DNA of 64,000 nucleotides, taken from Cephalotus follicularis (taxonomy: Eukaryota > Streptophyta > Magnoliopsida > Oxalidales > Cephalotaceae). How positions within the stretch are numbered: position 1 is the stretch's first letter; each line of letters opens with the position of its first letter. The notes beneath the pieces were generated by a model. It was not told where the DNA came from. It was given only the letters and a program-made list of their open reading frames with translations, and did no database searches. A program made the translations under genes and the position numbers. This document shows, one piece after another, positions 36,936 through 47,164 of the stretch. The stretch spans positions 164,155 through 228,154 of the forward strand of contig BDDD01002277.1 in the NCBI GenBank assembly GCA_001972305.1. Reading direction: 5' to 3'.

Positions 36936-37143
36936 AGGGGAGCACAAAAGCCTCCCGCCAGGGGAACACAAAAGCCTCCCTCCAGAGGAGCACTAAAGCC
37001 TCCCGCTAGGGGAGCACAAAAGCCTCCCGCCAGAGGATCACTAAAGTCTTCTGCTAGGGGAGCACTAAAGCCTCCCTCCAGGGGAGCACTAAAGACTCCT
37101 CTAGAGGAGCACCGAAAACTCCTCTAGGGGAGCACCTAAGACC
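36936..37143 (+). repeat. 24-bp minisatellite in Tat-B
   Basis: About nine units of the form AGGGGAGCACAAAAGCCTCC plus CGCC; the first six are exactly 24 bp apart (36936, 36960, 36984, 37008, 37032, 37056) and later ones are 23 bp. Because 24 is a multiple of three, one frame reads RGAQKPPA repeats across 36918-37127. Tat-A has only degenerate traces at the matching place. Confidence 0.85.
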
Positions 37144-37725
37144 ACATACAAAAGATTTCTAAGGAAGTAATAAGACTCCCAAGGGAGCGAACACCGGTCA
37201 ACATTTCAATGCCCGACCACAACCACATCGTGTCTTGAGAGGCAAATCCATGAGAACTCGCAACGATCAAGTTCGTTGGACTGAGCACTTTGAAATAAGT
37301 GTCCCTAAGTGGATTGCAAGCTCAGGTGACCTGGTCTAGAATATAACGGACCAGACGAGACCCTGCTAGGCAAACCCGTAAGAACTTGCCAGAGCAGACC
37401 TGAAACTTGGTCTACGAACACAGCAAAACTCGTAAAGACAAAGTCTTTTTGCCTAAGCGCTTTTGAAATAAAGTGTCCTAAGGGGACTACGAAGCTTAGG
37501 TAATCAGGCTTGAAAATTGTAAGGCCACAATATAAAGTCTATAAGTTAGGCTGGTTATAATTCCTAAGGGAATTGCAAATGCCCGGGTAGAGCTCAAGCA
37601 TACAACACAAATAAAGCACATAAAGGAGATCCGAGGTGAAAAAAGATTTGTATCTCATTCATCAAAAGAAAATTACATTGCAAAAGTAAGAAAAAATTAT
37701 AAGGCAAAACAAAGAAAAAGCTATT
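37144..37725. other. Tat-B non-coding 3' spacer
   Basis: No gene seen. Repeated phrases such as AAGTCTTTTTGCCTAAGCG and GACCTGAAACTTGGTCTACG resemble, inverted, the 3' spacer of Tat-A (3817-4917). Confidence 0.55.
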
Positions 37726-40427
37726 CTAGTTTTCATCCCCTAAAGGGATGTCATGTACAGTAAAAGGAGGTGGTGGAGCATCTTCTTCTGTTGGAGAAGG
37801 CAGTGGAGGGTCCTCGGCTCTTTGCTCAGTGGGAAGAGGTGGAGAATCCTCAGCCATAGGCTCGAGATGGGGTTCCTCGGTCACGTGGGCAGGAGGATCC
37901 GCAGCCATCTACTCAGGAGCTGGATCCTCAGCTACAATACGAGAAAGAGGGTCCACGTCCAAGGGCTCAAGGTTGTCCTCCCCGGTAGATGCAACGAAGG
38001 GAACCATATCACGACCATTGGACGACCATCCCGATTCCTGGGCTTGACTTTGCTCCTCGTCATAGGCCCGAAAAGCCTCTTCCTCAGCTTCATCAACACC
38101 TTCAGGGAGGAAGTCATACTCAACCACCGCAGGACGGCAGATGATGGACTCCAAGGGGAGCTCCGGGAGGCACTCAAACATGTTCCGGCGGGTATAGAAC
38201 CCCCGGCGAAAATTGTCCGAGGACTTCTTAAAGACCTCTCTGTTGAAATCTTCAGAGGCCTTATAGTTGTTCACGGCCCGGTTTAGAGCATCCCAAAATT
38301 CCGTGGACGCCTTGAAGTCCAGGACAGCCTTCTCCACAGCAGCCCTTGTCTGAGCACCTTCAAGCTCGCGGATATGCGCTAAATGATCACCATGAGCCAT
38401 CAACTTGCCTTCCAGCTCAGTTTTGTGGCACATTACAGCTATCTTGAGCCCCCTCTCCCTTCTAGCCTCCTCTAGAGCCTGATCCTTCTCGGCAGTTATG
38501 GTCTCCTGGACCCCCAGCACTTCCTCCAGCTGAGCACGGGCTGCAACCAAGGATCTCTTAAGTTCAGCTTTCTCAACCCCGAGCTGCTCGTTCAAGCCGC
38601 TCTCCTCCTCGGACATCTCCTTCAGAAGATGAGCATCAACCATGGCCTGAAGATGTAATAGAAGGTTAGAAATAAGCAAAAAGGTTGTGCAAAGGAGAAA
38701 GTTGGGATAAGCATACATACCTTGAGACAGCACTGGAAGAGGTTGGTCCAGGTTTGACCAGTGGTACACTTCTCCCTCACCATCAGCTCGTGGGGAAATA
38801 TGTCCGCCTTGCCAAGTTCATCGGCGACCCCGGGCGTCTTCAGACAGACACCAGATTTGTCGAGCTCTCTAAGGATTCCCGTCACTTGCCTAAGCTCCTC
38901 AGAAGGACATTGGAGGTCAGGATCATATGAGAGCACCTCATTGATTTCATCTTGAGGTGCATCCCCCGCTTCTGTCCTTTGCCATTTTGAAGGATGGGTA
39001 GGATCAGCATCAGCGGTCCTCTTGCCCAGAGCAATCTCTGCCTTGGCCTCCGCGACCTCCCTGGCCATGGCCTCCGTAGCTTCCTTTGCCCTGGCTTCCA
39101 TAGCCCTGGCCTCCGCGGCTTCCTCGTCCTTGGCCTCTGCGGCCTCCCTGTCTCCTGCCACCCCGGCATCATCAGTATCAGTCTCCTCGGCCCCTTGCCT
39201 GGCCTCCTCAGATAGGGCCCGAGATAGCCCCTCAAGTCTGGCCTGGGCAGCGGCATGCCTGACTGCCTTCCTCTTCTCTGCACCAGCTCTAAACTTTTCC
39301 AAAGCCTTTTACCTCTTAAGAGCCTCCCACTCCCGCTCCTCGGGGTCGGCAACCCGGGCTTGGTCACGGCTAGCCCTATGATGTCCATAGTAGAGTCCCG
39401 ATATGTCATCACTGCAGGGGATTACAAGAGAATGGTTAGAAAAACATCAAAAACAGAGAATGAAGGAAAAATAAAAAATGATCCAAGGGAAAGCATAATA
39501 CAGCTCTCTCATTGGAAAGTTGCCGAGGATGCGGGTTCATCTCGGCCATCCTGGTTCCTTTCTCTTCTGACCCCCCTGGGAATCTCCTCATCTAGATCCA
39601 GGCCAGCCCTACGGCCTGGGGGCATGCTTAGCCCAAGACTTCGCAGGCGGACTTCAGAGACTACCACAAGCACGTCCTCAGGTGCAAGTTCTAGAAGCGT
39701 CCCCAGGTCGGCCCTCTCTTCCCTGGACAAAAACATCCTCTGGTTAAGATGCACAGTATCCAGGGTGGTCTCTCCACGGACAGGGCGTGAAGCCAGGAAG
39801 ATTCTTGACCATGAAATACTTCTCCCTCCGGCTTTTGACTGTCTTGGTGTTCTCCGCCAACAGTTTGTTGTGACCCGCGCTATATTTGAAGTAGAAGCCA
39901 CGCTTTTTTGGGGAGGAAGTTAGGGTGTGAAATTCCTTGAACAGCCCCACAGTGGCTGTCACCCCCACCATAAGGCCCCTCACCAGGAAGGCAGTAATAA
40001 ATCCCCAGGACTGGGCTTGAAGTAGTGAGGGGTGGATCTGGTAGTGCCTGAGGATGGTGATGGCAAAAGGCGGCAGAGGAAGCCTCAATCCATGCTCCAG
40101 GGCATCCTGGAACACCACAAAGAAGCCAGGCTGGCTCTCCGTGACCGTCATGGGATCAGCAGGGATCTCCAAGTCCAGACAGTCAGGGATGGAATACTCT
40201 TTGACTAACTCCCCTAGCTTCTTTGGGCGTATCTTGGTATGGTCAAAGTGGGTCCTAGAGACTTGGACCCCAACCCCTGTGGACGCGACTGTGAGAGCCC
40301 CGGCAGAAGCGGCCTCCGTTTCCACCTCAATATTGAGAGGATGCTCAGCAATCATAACCCCCGCAAACGCTTGGGCTACCACTTTAGTACGTCTAATCAT
40401 CCGTTTGGTTTGCTTGGTTCTGGCCAT
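37726..40427 (-). pseudogene. Antisense extra reading frames of Tat-B, fossil
   Basis: Opposite to gag-pol, from the start MARTKQTKRMIRRTKVVAQA at 40427. The first block contains LEHGLRLPLPPFAITILRHY and AQSWGFITAFLVRGLM, typical of plant 'putative gypsy-type transposon' proteins (Pfam Transposase_28 from memory). Later blocks are Ala/Glu/Lys-rich with coiled-coil character (39302-38622, 38769-37909) and an acidic Pro-rich end. Blocks are separated by gaps with intron-like edges. The order matches Tat-A at 1496-3816. Blocks of more than 220 codons remain open. Function unknown; a nucleic-acid-binding or regulatory role is only a guess. Confidence 0.75.
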
Positions 40428-41065
40428 GGCATTTTCAGAGAGAGAGGAAGATGAGGATGCAGTGGACATGTGAAATTTTGGAGAACTCAAACAAAAAAAT
40501 AAAAACAAGCTGAAGAAATTTAATCACCTGAGAGTTTGGGCGAAGAGGAAAACGAAGAAGTTGAGCTTGAAGATTAGGAAAGCAAGAGACTCACATAGAT
40601 CTAGGGTTCTAAAAAGCAAGGAAGCATAAAGAACCTTCTCCCAAGAAAAGGGGAGTATTTAAAGAACCTAGGGTTGCATCCAGGCCTTTAGATCTCTTTT
40701 GATCTCAACGGTGGAGATCGCACTGTCAAATCAAGTGCGGGAAATGAAGGGTTTATGCGCGGACGTCGAAACGTCAGGCGTGCAAAACTCTTCAACTTCG
40801 GCGCAATGATGAGAATTAATTAAAGGGATGAGGCGCAAAGAGGACACTTGTCATATCATGACGTTACAATATTTTTATTTGGGTTGCGAAGTTGGGCCCA
40901 ACTGAAGATTGGGTTTGTCATATCTACAAACGGTAAAGTCTCGCTAAAAGCCAGATAAGTCCACTTGCTCTTTTTCCCCCGGCCAGTTTAAAATTCAGCT
41001 CTACAATGAAGCACTGTCCGTGCAACAGCTCCCAGCTCTGCTGCTCCTCCTCTGCCAAGTCCAGA
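40428..41065. other. Tat-B region between antisense frame and 3' LTR
   Basis: No sense gene. On the minus strand, sequence upstream of the antisense start includes a CT/GA-rich leader (about 40530-40650) and a possible TATA element (minus strand CTTTAAATACTCC, near 40655), so a promoter for the antisense frame may lie here. Confidence 0.4.
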
Positions 41066-41086
41066 GAAGAAGGACCAGGGGGCATA
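41066..41086 (+). other. Tat-B polypurine tract
   Basis: AGAAGAAGGACCAGGGGGCATA-like purine run immediately before the 3' LTR at 41087. Confidence 0.7.
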
Positions 41087-41558
41087 TGATGCGGTAAAAA
41101 ATTTATTAGAAGAACCCTGCCACGTGTCATCGGGTCGTGACGCCATGTGTCCTCCAGAGGTCCAGACACGTGGTCAGACATTACCAGCTCAAAGAATCGC
41201 GCTAAATAGGCATGCTGGCGTTAAATCCGGTGGAGATCAGGGAAATGTCCGTGATCCTCAACTTCGAAATCCATGCTTATCAGTTACATTCCAGAGCTAT
41301 AAATACTAGAATCAACAACATTAACCAGATGAGCCATTTTTATGTACTAAAGAACCTCAAATTCTCTGTGCATTGTCTAAAAAAAGTATTGGAGTGTCTC
41401 CGGGAGTTCAACATCCTGGACCTATGAGCTGTTTGCTTATTTATGCAGGGAACACAGTCACCATCAAACCTTCTTCTCAGGCATTTCTCATTGTTTCCTT
41501 CAACAAATTAAACTCCTCCACGTAGAATACTGTTGAGAAAATAATTTTTGCATCAACG
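41087..41558 (+). repeat. Tat-B 3' LTR (472 bp)
   Basis: TGATGCGG...GCATCAACG; partner of 30609-31106, with both CACGTG boxes kept (41121-41126 and 41167-41172). GATAG follows at 41559-41563. Confidence 0.92.
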
Positions 41559-41563
41559 GATAG

Positions 41564-42140
41564 TACCATTATTAATTCAAATAAAAATATATGTCGACGT
41601 TCTCTTACTCTTCTCCACCATTTTGTTTTGCTTTGGAGTTTGAAAAACCGAAGCATTGGAAGAGAGCATGTGATATTAAGGCAGTTGAGATAAATAGTTA
41701 CAACAAAATCGGTTATGGGTTATTGCAGGGACTGAGAGACAAGGGAGGCCTACCCATTAATTTTTGTTTTCATTTTTTCCCTTTTTATCCCCCAATTTTT
41801 TTTTTCTTACTTATCTCCATCTTTTCACCTTCACATTAATGGTTCGCCCCCTATTAAAATTTTTTGCCCGTCTTTTTAGTGGCAATTCATTTTTTCGTGG
41901 GATTTTTTTTTGCCTGTCACCAGGTGATTTTTTTTTATAAAAAAAAGCAATTCAATGAGTTTATGTATATAAGGAGTTTATTTTTTAAAAAACAGTTTAT
42001 TTTGTGTGTAAATTGATGGTTTTTATAAATTGACTACAATAACCATCTCTTAATAATAACATATAAAGCAATTTATTTATGTTTCTTAATATGACCAAAA
42101 CATTGCATTTTAAATTTTAAAAGCTTAGTAGAAGACATAA
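41564..42140. other. Old flanking sequence, unrecognised open stretch
   Basis: This is AT-rich DNA that joined 30608 before Tat-B inserted. An 82-codon open stretch at 41591-41839 (plus) includes FEKPKHWKRACDIKAVEINS and then turns into a Phe/Pro-rich low-complexity tail. I do not recognise it. It could be a gene fragment or chance. Confidence 0.35.
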
Positions 42141-42338
42141 GGTGATGTTTGATAGGGTGAAAACATGATGGAATCAGCTATAATAGAATGAAAAAAAACA
42201 TTATTTATTCTCATTATCTCGTTTGGTAGCAATTTCTGTTGGTAATAATTAATTAATATTCATTACCATATTACTGTAGTGATAATGACCATTCCCTTCT
42301 AAAATGGATATTTGATGAAATAAATAATATACTAGTAT
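42141..42338 (+). repeat. Left arm of a split foldback/MITE
   Basis: It begins GGTGATGTTTGATAGG. The inverted partner ends GTACCAAACGTCACC at 60417. Inverted similarity runs through GATGGAAT, CTCGTTTGGTAGC and ATTACCAT phrases over about 180 bp. MULE and Tekay-like insertions now separate the arms. Confidence 0.5.
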
Positions 42339-42457
42339 TGCCCCACGTTTTGGTAATTTAAATAGAAAAAAGTTTGTTAGAACCGTGTCACGTTTTTATT
42401 GTTAAATAGAAAAAATTTGTCATTAGTCTCGTGATCAATCTCTGTAACAAACCCCCC

Positions 42458-42492
<35 letters not shown>

Positions 42493-42768
42493 TCTCTCCA
42501 CATTAACTGACCAACCCATAACACCCATGCCCTGATCTCCCTCTCTCTCTAAAGTAACGCTTCCCTTTACCCCTCTCTATCTCTCTCTATGTACGCACCT
42601 CTCTTGATCATCAAGCAAATCAATCGTGAAAAGTGGAAGCAAATCGATCGTGGGCAGCCATCCTTCATCTTCCACCTGATTGCAGGTCTGTTTGTTACAC
42701 ATTTTACAATAATATTATGCTTTAATTTTCTTATTTTGGGTCTAAAACAGACTGAATATCTCTGATTT
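42339..42768 (+). repeat. MULE left TIR (about 430 bp)
   Basis: Runs from CCCCACGTTTTGGTAATTTA to GACTGAATATCTCTGATT and includes a (CT)n run at 42461-42489. Its reverse complement matches 50311-50700. Confidence 0.8.
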
Positions 42769-43405
42769 TTTTTTTGCCCAGTGGCTTCTTTGTAATTTTC
42801 TGACTTGCTTCTGTTTTAAACGAGTCCAGTTTTCGTTTAAATATATAGAACGACTATTTTGTTTCAAGCTACTTTGGTTTTGGAAATTTTGCAAACAAGC
42901 TTCCCCGGTGGTTTTGGAGCTGTCTACAAGGTGTCCAATATTCTTTCCTTTTTTTCTCACTTATGGTCTTTGAAAGCTGAGATTGATTGCATGCGATGAC
43001 ACATAGACCCGATAATTCAAATTATATTTTCAATTCATGGTACACTAGTAGATGGAATCATCATTGTGGTTAAGCAGCTTTCTTCAAAATCAAAGTAAGA
43101 AATTTGTGAATTTGTTAATGAAATAATGACTAATATTGATGAATTACAACACCTATATCTTGCTAGATTGAATGGATGGTATTGAAAAAAATCAGCTATT
43201 GCAGGTATATGAATACATGGAAAACAATAGTCTTGCACATTTTATGTTCGGTAAGCTTTATGTTTTGTTCTCATTATTTATCTTGTATTCATCTTGTACT
43301 AGAAAGAAACACTATAAATAGCACATTAAGTATGGGTATGATAAATTTTTTTATTGGGATATCAATGCCATATAACTCCAGAGGAAGGCCAATTGTTTTT
43401 GGATT

Positions 43406-46047
43406 TGTCATACCCGTCCCAATCGACGCGGATGTGACCATCACGTGGCAAGCCTCTTTTCGATAATCTCTACGTGACATCTTAAACCAGTTTGAAAACT
43501 ACTTAAAAACTATATAATCAAATTAAAAATCATAAAGTTGAAATTTTCTAAAAACTTGAAAATAATTCCAACTTTTAAATTTTTACGAAAATCTGACATA
43601 TAATATCCGTTTATTGGACTATGCCCTCTGTAAAGAAAAACACAATTCATATAATGGACTCAGCACTCAGCAGACCACAAGAAAAAAAGAGAAAATATGC
43701 ATGGGTTGGGTTCCGCCTCAACCATATTATCAAAGCATAAATCATAACTAAGGCTTAGCCTTTTAAAACAAAACTATAAAGAAAAACATTTATATAAAGC
43801 ATAAATAAAAGCATAATTTAAATCCTGATACCGTGGATGATATGCACGTGTTGAAACTCTGGTAGACATGCCCTTGTGGTCTCACCTCAGCAGACTGACT
43901 GACTTCGGCTGATAGAACTCACCAGACTAACCTGTCATGACCGAATACGGAGAGGTTTAGTCCATAAAACTAGTGAGATGGAACAAAAGACTCGGGAAGA
44001 ATCTTTGTTGGCATAAAATGGTATTTTTACAGAATAGTTATAAACATAGGTATAAAACAACTTAAACTGAATATCAGAAACAGAATAAAAATCCAAAATC
44101 TAATTTATAAAACAGATTATAAAATAAAAATTAACAAAATCAGCAGAAAGTCAGATTATTATTTTAAACATATTTAAATCATCATAAACTTAGATATATA
44201 TAGTAGTTAACATAGTTTAAACAGAATAAATATATAAAGATGCAATGGGTCTACAAGGTAAGGTTGACACATAGGCTCCATCAAGCCGAACGTCCAGCAG
44301 ATAATAGTGGCAATGATACCGTCATATCAAAGCATCAACATATGATCATATACGTGTAGACAGTGCCTCATGGGCAACAAAAATGTAACTAAAACAATAC
44401 CGAGATCACCAGTGCATCGAAACATATTTAAACAGATTCAACAAGTACAGAAATCACCAATGCCTTAAAACAGACTTAAAAATAATTCAAACAGATACAT
44501 ATGATCATTTTCTTATCAAGTACAGATATAACTGAAAATAACGTCATACTATGACTATCATCATGTGAGCATTTGAAAACATTAAAAGAATGTAATAAGC
44601 ACTAAAACTTAAACATATTTCAGAAATGAAGTAAATCCAAGTTCATTCAGATAAGGAATAAATAAGTGAAAACGTTTAAACATTTAAATCATTTAAAAGA
44701 ATTTCACAATAAAAAAGGGTTAAAGAAATGAGTTCCACTCACAGAACAGACGAGCAAGTTCTACGACTGGTCGTCTCCATGTCCGACCTAAAAAATAGGG
44801 TCCTATGCCAACAGACAGATAGATAGACAACAAACTATCAGAACTCAAACACGACATAAAACCTAATCCCAAACATGACTCCAACATATACTCATTGTCA
44901 TAAATACGTATGGCAACAACCAATAAAATTCTGTTTAAACCCCAATTAAACACAATTTCAAAATCACTAAAGCAAGTGCAAGTGGTTGTCCAGATTATCC
45001 AATTTCGAATTATATAAACAAGTCAATTTCTTAATACCACATAAACAGATGAGAAAATACAGAATTCAACGAAAAACAAAACTAACGGAAAAGAGTTCAA
45101 AGTTTACCGAAAACAGACGGAACGGAGTACGGAGCCGGAATCATGGAGCGGAATAGGAATGAAATACACTTACGTGGAAAACGGAGTCAAAATGCTAGAC
45201 GGGCGTCCGAAACGGGCTGCCGAAGGCTGCCGCGCATGGGCTCACACTCCGCCACTGACATGAGCGTGTCAGCCACGTACGGTGGTTGGACAATAGCGGG
45301 GAGGGTCTGATCTGGTGCGCCAGAGGTCGAGGATCACCAATCGGAGGCGCGTTGGTCACGACGCCGTCTCATCTGGCCGGAACGAGCGAGTTTGACCGGG
45401 TTGTCTTCATCGTTGACTTGCGCTATAGGCGTTGCCATAGGTCAGGGCTAATCGCGTTCGACTCGCCTTGACGCGAGGATGCCGAATCTGGGCTCGCCTT
45501 GCCGTGACCGACGTCGGAGATGCAGATTTGGCGCACGACAGTGGCAGGGAGAGAAACGGGTCGTGCACGCACTGGAGCGGTTCGCCGATGTAGGGGTGGG
45601 GTCCGGTGCGCTCGGGAGGCCACAGTGGTCTCGTCGGCGGTTTTGCAGGTGCCTCATTGGCGTCACTTTGACAGTGACGAGATCGGCGGGAGAGAGGAAA
45701 AAGAGAGATCAATTTTTTTTTGGCATTTCTTTTTATACACAAGCATAACAAACTGAGTTTTTGTCCAGAATTTAACCGATACGAACAGAAATTGGATGTT
45801 TAGGACATACCACTTAGCTTTTTTTCCAAATTTAGCAACAATTTTAGTAAAATATCATTTAATTTAGAGCAAGGAAAATTTTATTTGTTATACAGATAAA
45901 CCATCAGAATAAAATCACACTGATAAAAATTTATTAATGACATGATGCATATATCATAAATACCAGAATAATAGACTAACTGCTAGACAGACAGACAGAA
46001 CGTCACGTAGGGTCACAGACATAGACTATTAGAACACGGATAACACA
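43406..46047 (-). mobile_element. Solo LTR (2.64 kb) inside the captured kinase exon
   Basis: It begins TGTCATACCCGTCCC and ends GGATAACACA, and is flanked by GGATT at 43401-43405 and 46048-46052. Removing it restores an uninterrupted kinase reading (LDWPTRQ), which independently proves the borders. No internal region or second LTR is present, so it is a solo LTR left by LTR-LTR recombination. The minus-strand orientation is inferred from a TATAAAAAG box at 45729-45738 followed by a CT-rich start, and from the resemblance of its edge to the Tekay-like LTR. GC-rich DNA at about 45100-45690 lies downstream of that box. Family: probably Gypsy. Confidence 0.88.
45729..45738 (-). promoter_or_regulatory. 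TATA box of the solo LTR
   Basis: The minus strand reads GTATAAAAAG, followed about 25-30 bases later by a pyrimidine-rich leader (GATCTCTCTTTTTCCTC). Confidence 0.5.
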
Positions 46048-46125
46048 GGATTGGCCTACGAGGCAGAGAATTTGCATTGGCATAGCAGCAGGTCTAACTT
46101 TCCTGCATGAAATAAGTTAAACATT

Positions 46126-47160
46126 GTCCTAAGAATGAGTACATTATTTAGATGGGTGAGAAAATACTAAAACAAAGAATTTTAATGAAATAGGTTTTAT
46201 CGGTAATTATTCTTCTAGAAATGTACACATCTTTGTAACTTATTGAATGAAATCTAATAGTCTTTCTTGATCTTTTACTTTTTGTTCTTAACTCACTACA
46301 CTTGAGCTGTTGTACTAAATAAACAAGACAACTGCATACATTCTTAAACTACATATAGGAGCTCTATTATGAAATGCTATATGAATTCCCTGGCATCAGT
46401 ATTTGTAAGAATCTTTTAGTCGATAAATTATCCCTGGTAACATAAAGTACATATATAGTTGGTTGGCTACATCTACACTAATATGCAATCAGTGATATTG
46501 GTGCTTTCGTCCAAGTAAATGTCAGTGCTGTTGCTGAGCATGTGCTTCTTCAAGTAAATGATATCGAGCAAAACTAATTTCACATCTCTGATCACGTTAT
46601 TACTCAATTGTGGCAGCTTTGACACGGCATAAATGCATTCCAAAATAGCAATGAACTTGATGTTATTTCTTATGTGATATTTTTGCTTGTTAGTACCTTA
46701 GTTTGTTGCTTGGCACAATTAAGCGCTAAAAGGATTGAAGCCGTGATGGAGGAGTAATGCAAACTGAAGTATTTTTCCAGTGAAGCCACCTCCTTAAAAA
46801 CCATGCATCTAATTTGCTCCTCCACAAGGTCAACCTGCAAAAGAAAAAAAAACCACAACAAACCAAATCAATCGAAATCTTCAATGTGTCAAAGATTGCA
46901 ATAATACAAACATCAACCCAAAAGAGGAGATATTAATTACCTGAACAAGAAAGTGAGACACTTTACTAATCATCCACGACTATAAAATATGATAACAGAA
47001 AAATAAAATAGTTATGTCCATGACAATAGTATCCGACAACATAATATAAGGCTAACTCATCATTTCTCCTCTTCCATATTCTCTTATATTAGAGAAATCT
47101 GTTAAAAATATTAATCAATAATTACACCATTAAACTAAATAGGTCATTAAGAGATAAAGA
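46126..47160. other. MULE interior without recognised gene
   Basis: AT-rich DNA between the kinase fragment and the transposase end. A 63-codon open stretch at 46670-46861 (minus) is unrecognised and may be chance. Confidence 0.4.
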
Positions 47161-47164
47161 GACA

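Larger units (their letters stand above)
30609..41558 (+). mobile_element. Tat-B: Ty3/Gypsy Tat-lineage LTR element, broken
   Basis: LTRs at 30609-31106 (498 bp) and 41087-41558 (472 bp), with GATAG duplications at 30604-30608 and 41559-41563. On the plus strand: primer site, gag, protease, RT, RNase H, archaeal-type RNase H, integrase, a 24-bp minisatellite, antisense reading frames, purine tract, 3' LTR. It is the same family as Tat-A (shared motifs throughout) but a diverged subfamily. LTR divergence is about 9-10% by eye. Layout is complete at 10.95 kb; gag-pol is decayed with several breaks. Confidence 0.92.
42865..46125 (+). pseudogene. Captured LRR receptor-like kinase fragment (subfamily VIII-2 type)
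   Basis: Three exon-like pieces of a kinase N-lobe are visible. Piece 1 ends GGFGAVYK at 42930, followed by a GT donor as in the family. Piece 2, 43039-43250, reads GTLVDGIIIVVKQLSSKSK with VVK holding the ATP-binding Lys, then CEFVNEIM, and in another frame QLLQVYEYMENNSLAHFMFG, followed by GTAAGC. Piece 3 starts near 43375 (PEEGQLFLDW) and continues after the solo LTR at 46053 as WPTRQRICIGIAAGLTFLHE, then a weak match to the LKIVHRD loop before homology stops near 46125. In-frame stops and frameshifts (for example TAA after KQLSSKSK) show that it is dead. Family assignment rests on the motifs VKQLSSKSK and GIAxGLTFLHE. The rest of the kinase and all LRRs are absent. Confidence 0.85.

Noticed and set aside
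36936-37143. CRISPR-like repeat array
   Set aside because: Units are contiguous with no unique spacers, and the context is a plant retroelement; it is a minisatellite.
42330-42338. A 9-bp target duplication beside the MULE TIRs
   Set aside because: The bases beside the left TIR (TACTAGTAT) are not repeated after the right TIR (GAGCGCTGC), so I make no claim.
42461-42489. The (CT)n run as a feature of interest
   Set aside because: A simple microsatellite within the TIR, mirrored by (GA)n on the other side; ordinary slippage.
45286-45756. GC-rich open frames in the solo LTR as a captured gene
   Set aside because: Several overlapping frames on both strands are open because of base composition. 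GC-rich stretches after the promoter are common in plant Gypsy LTRs, and no motif was recognised.
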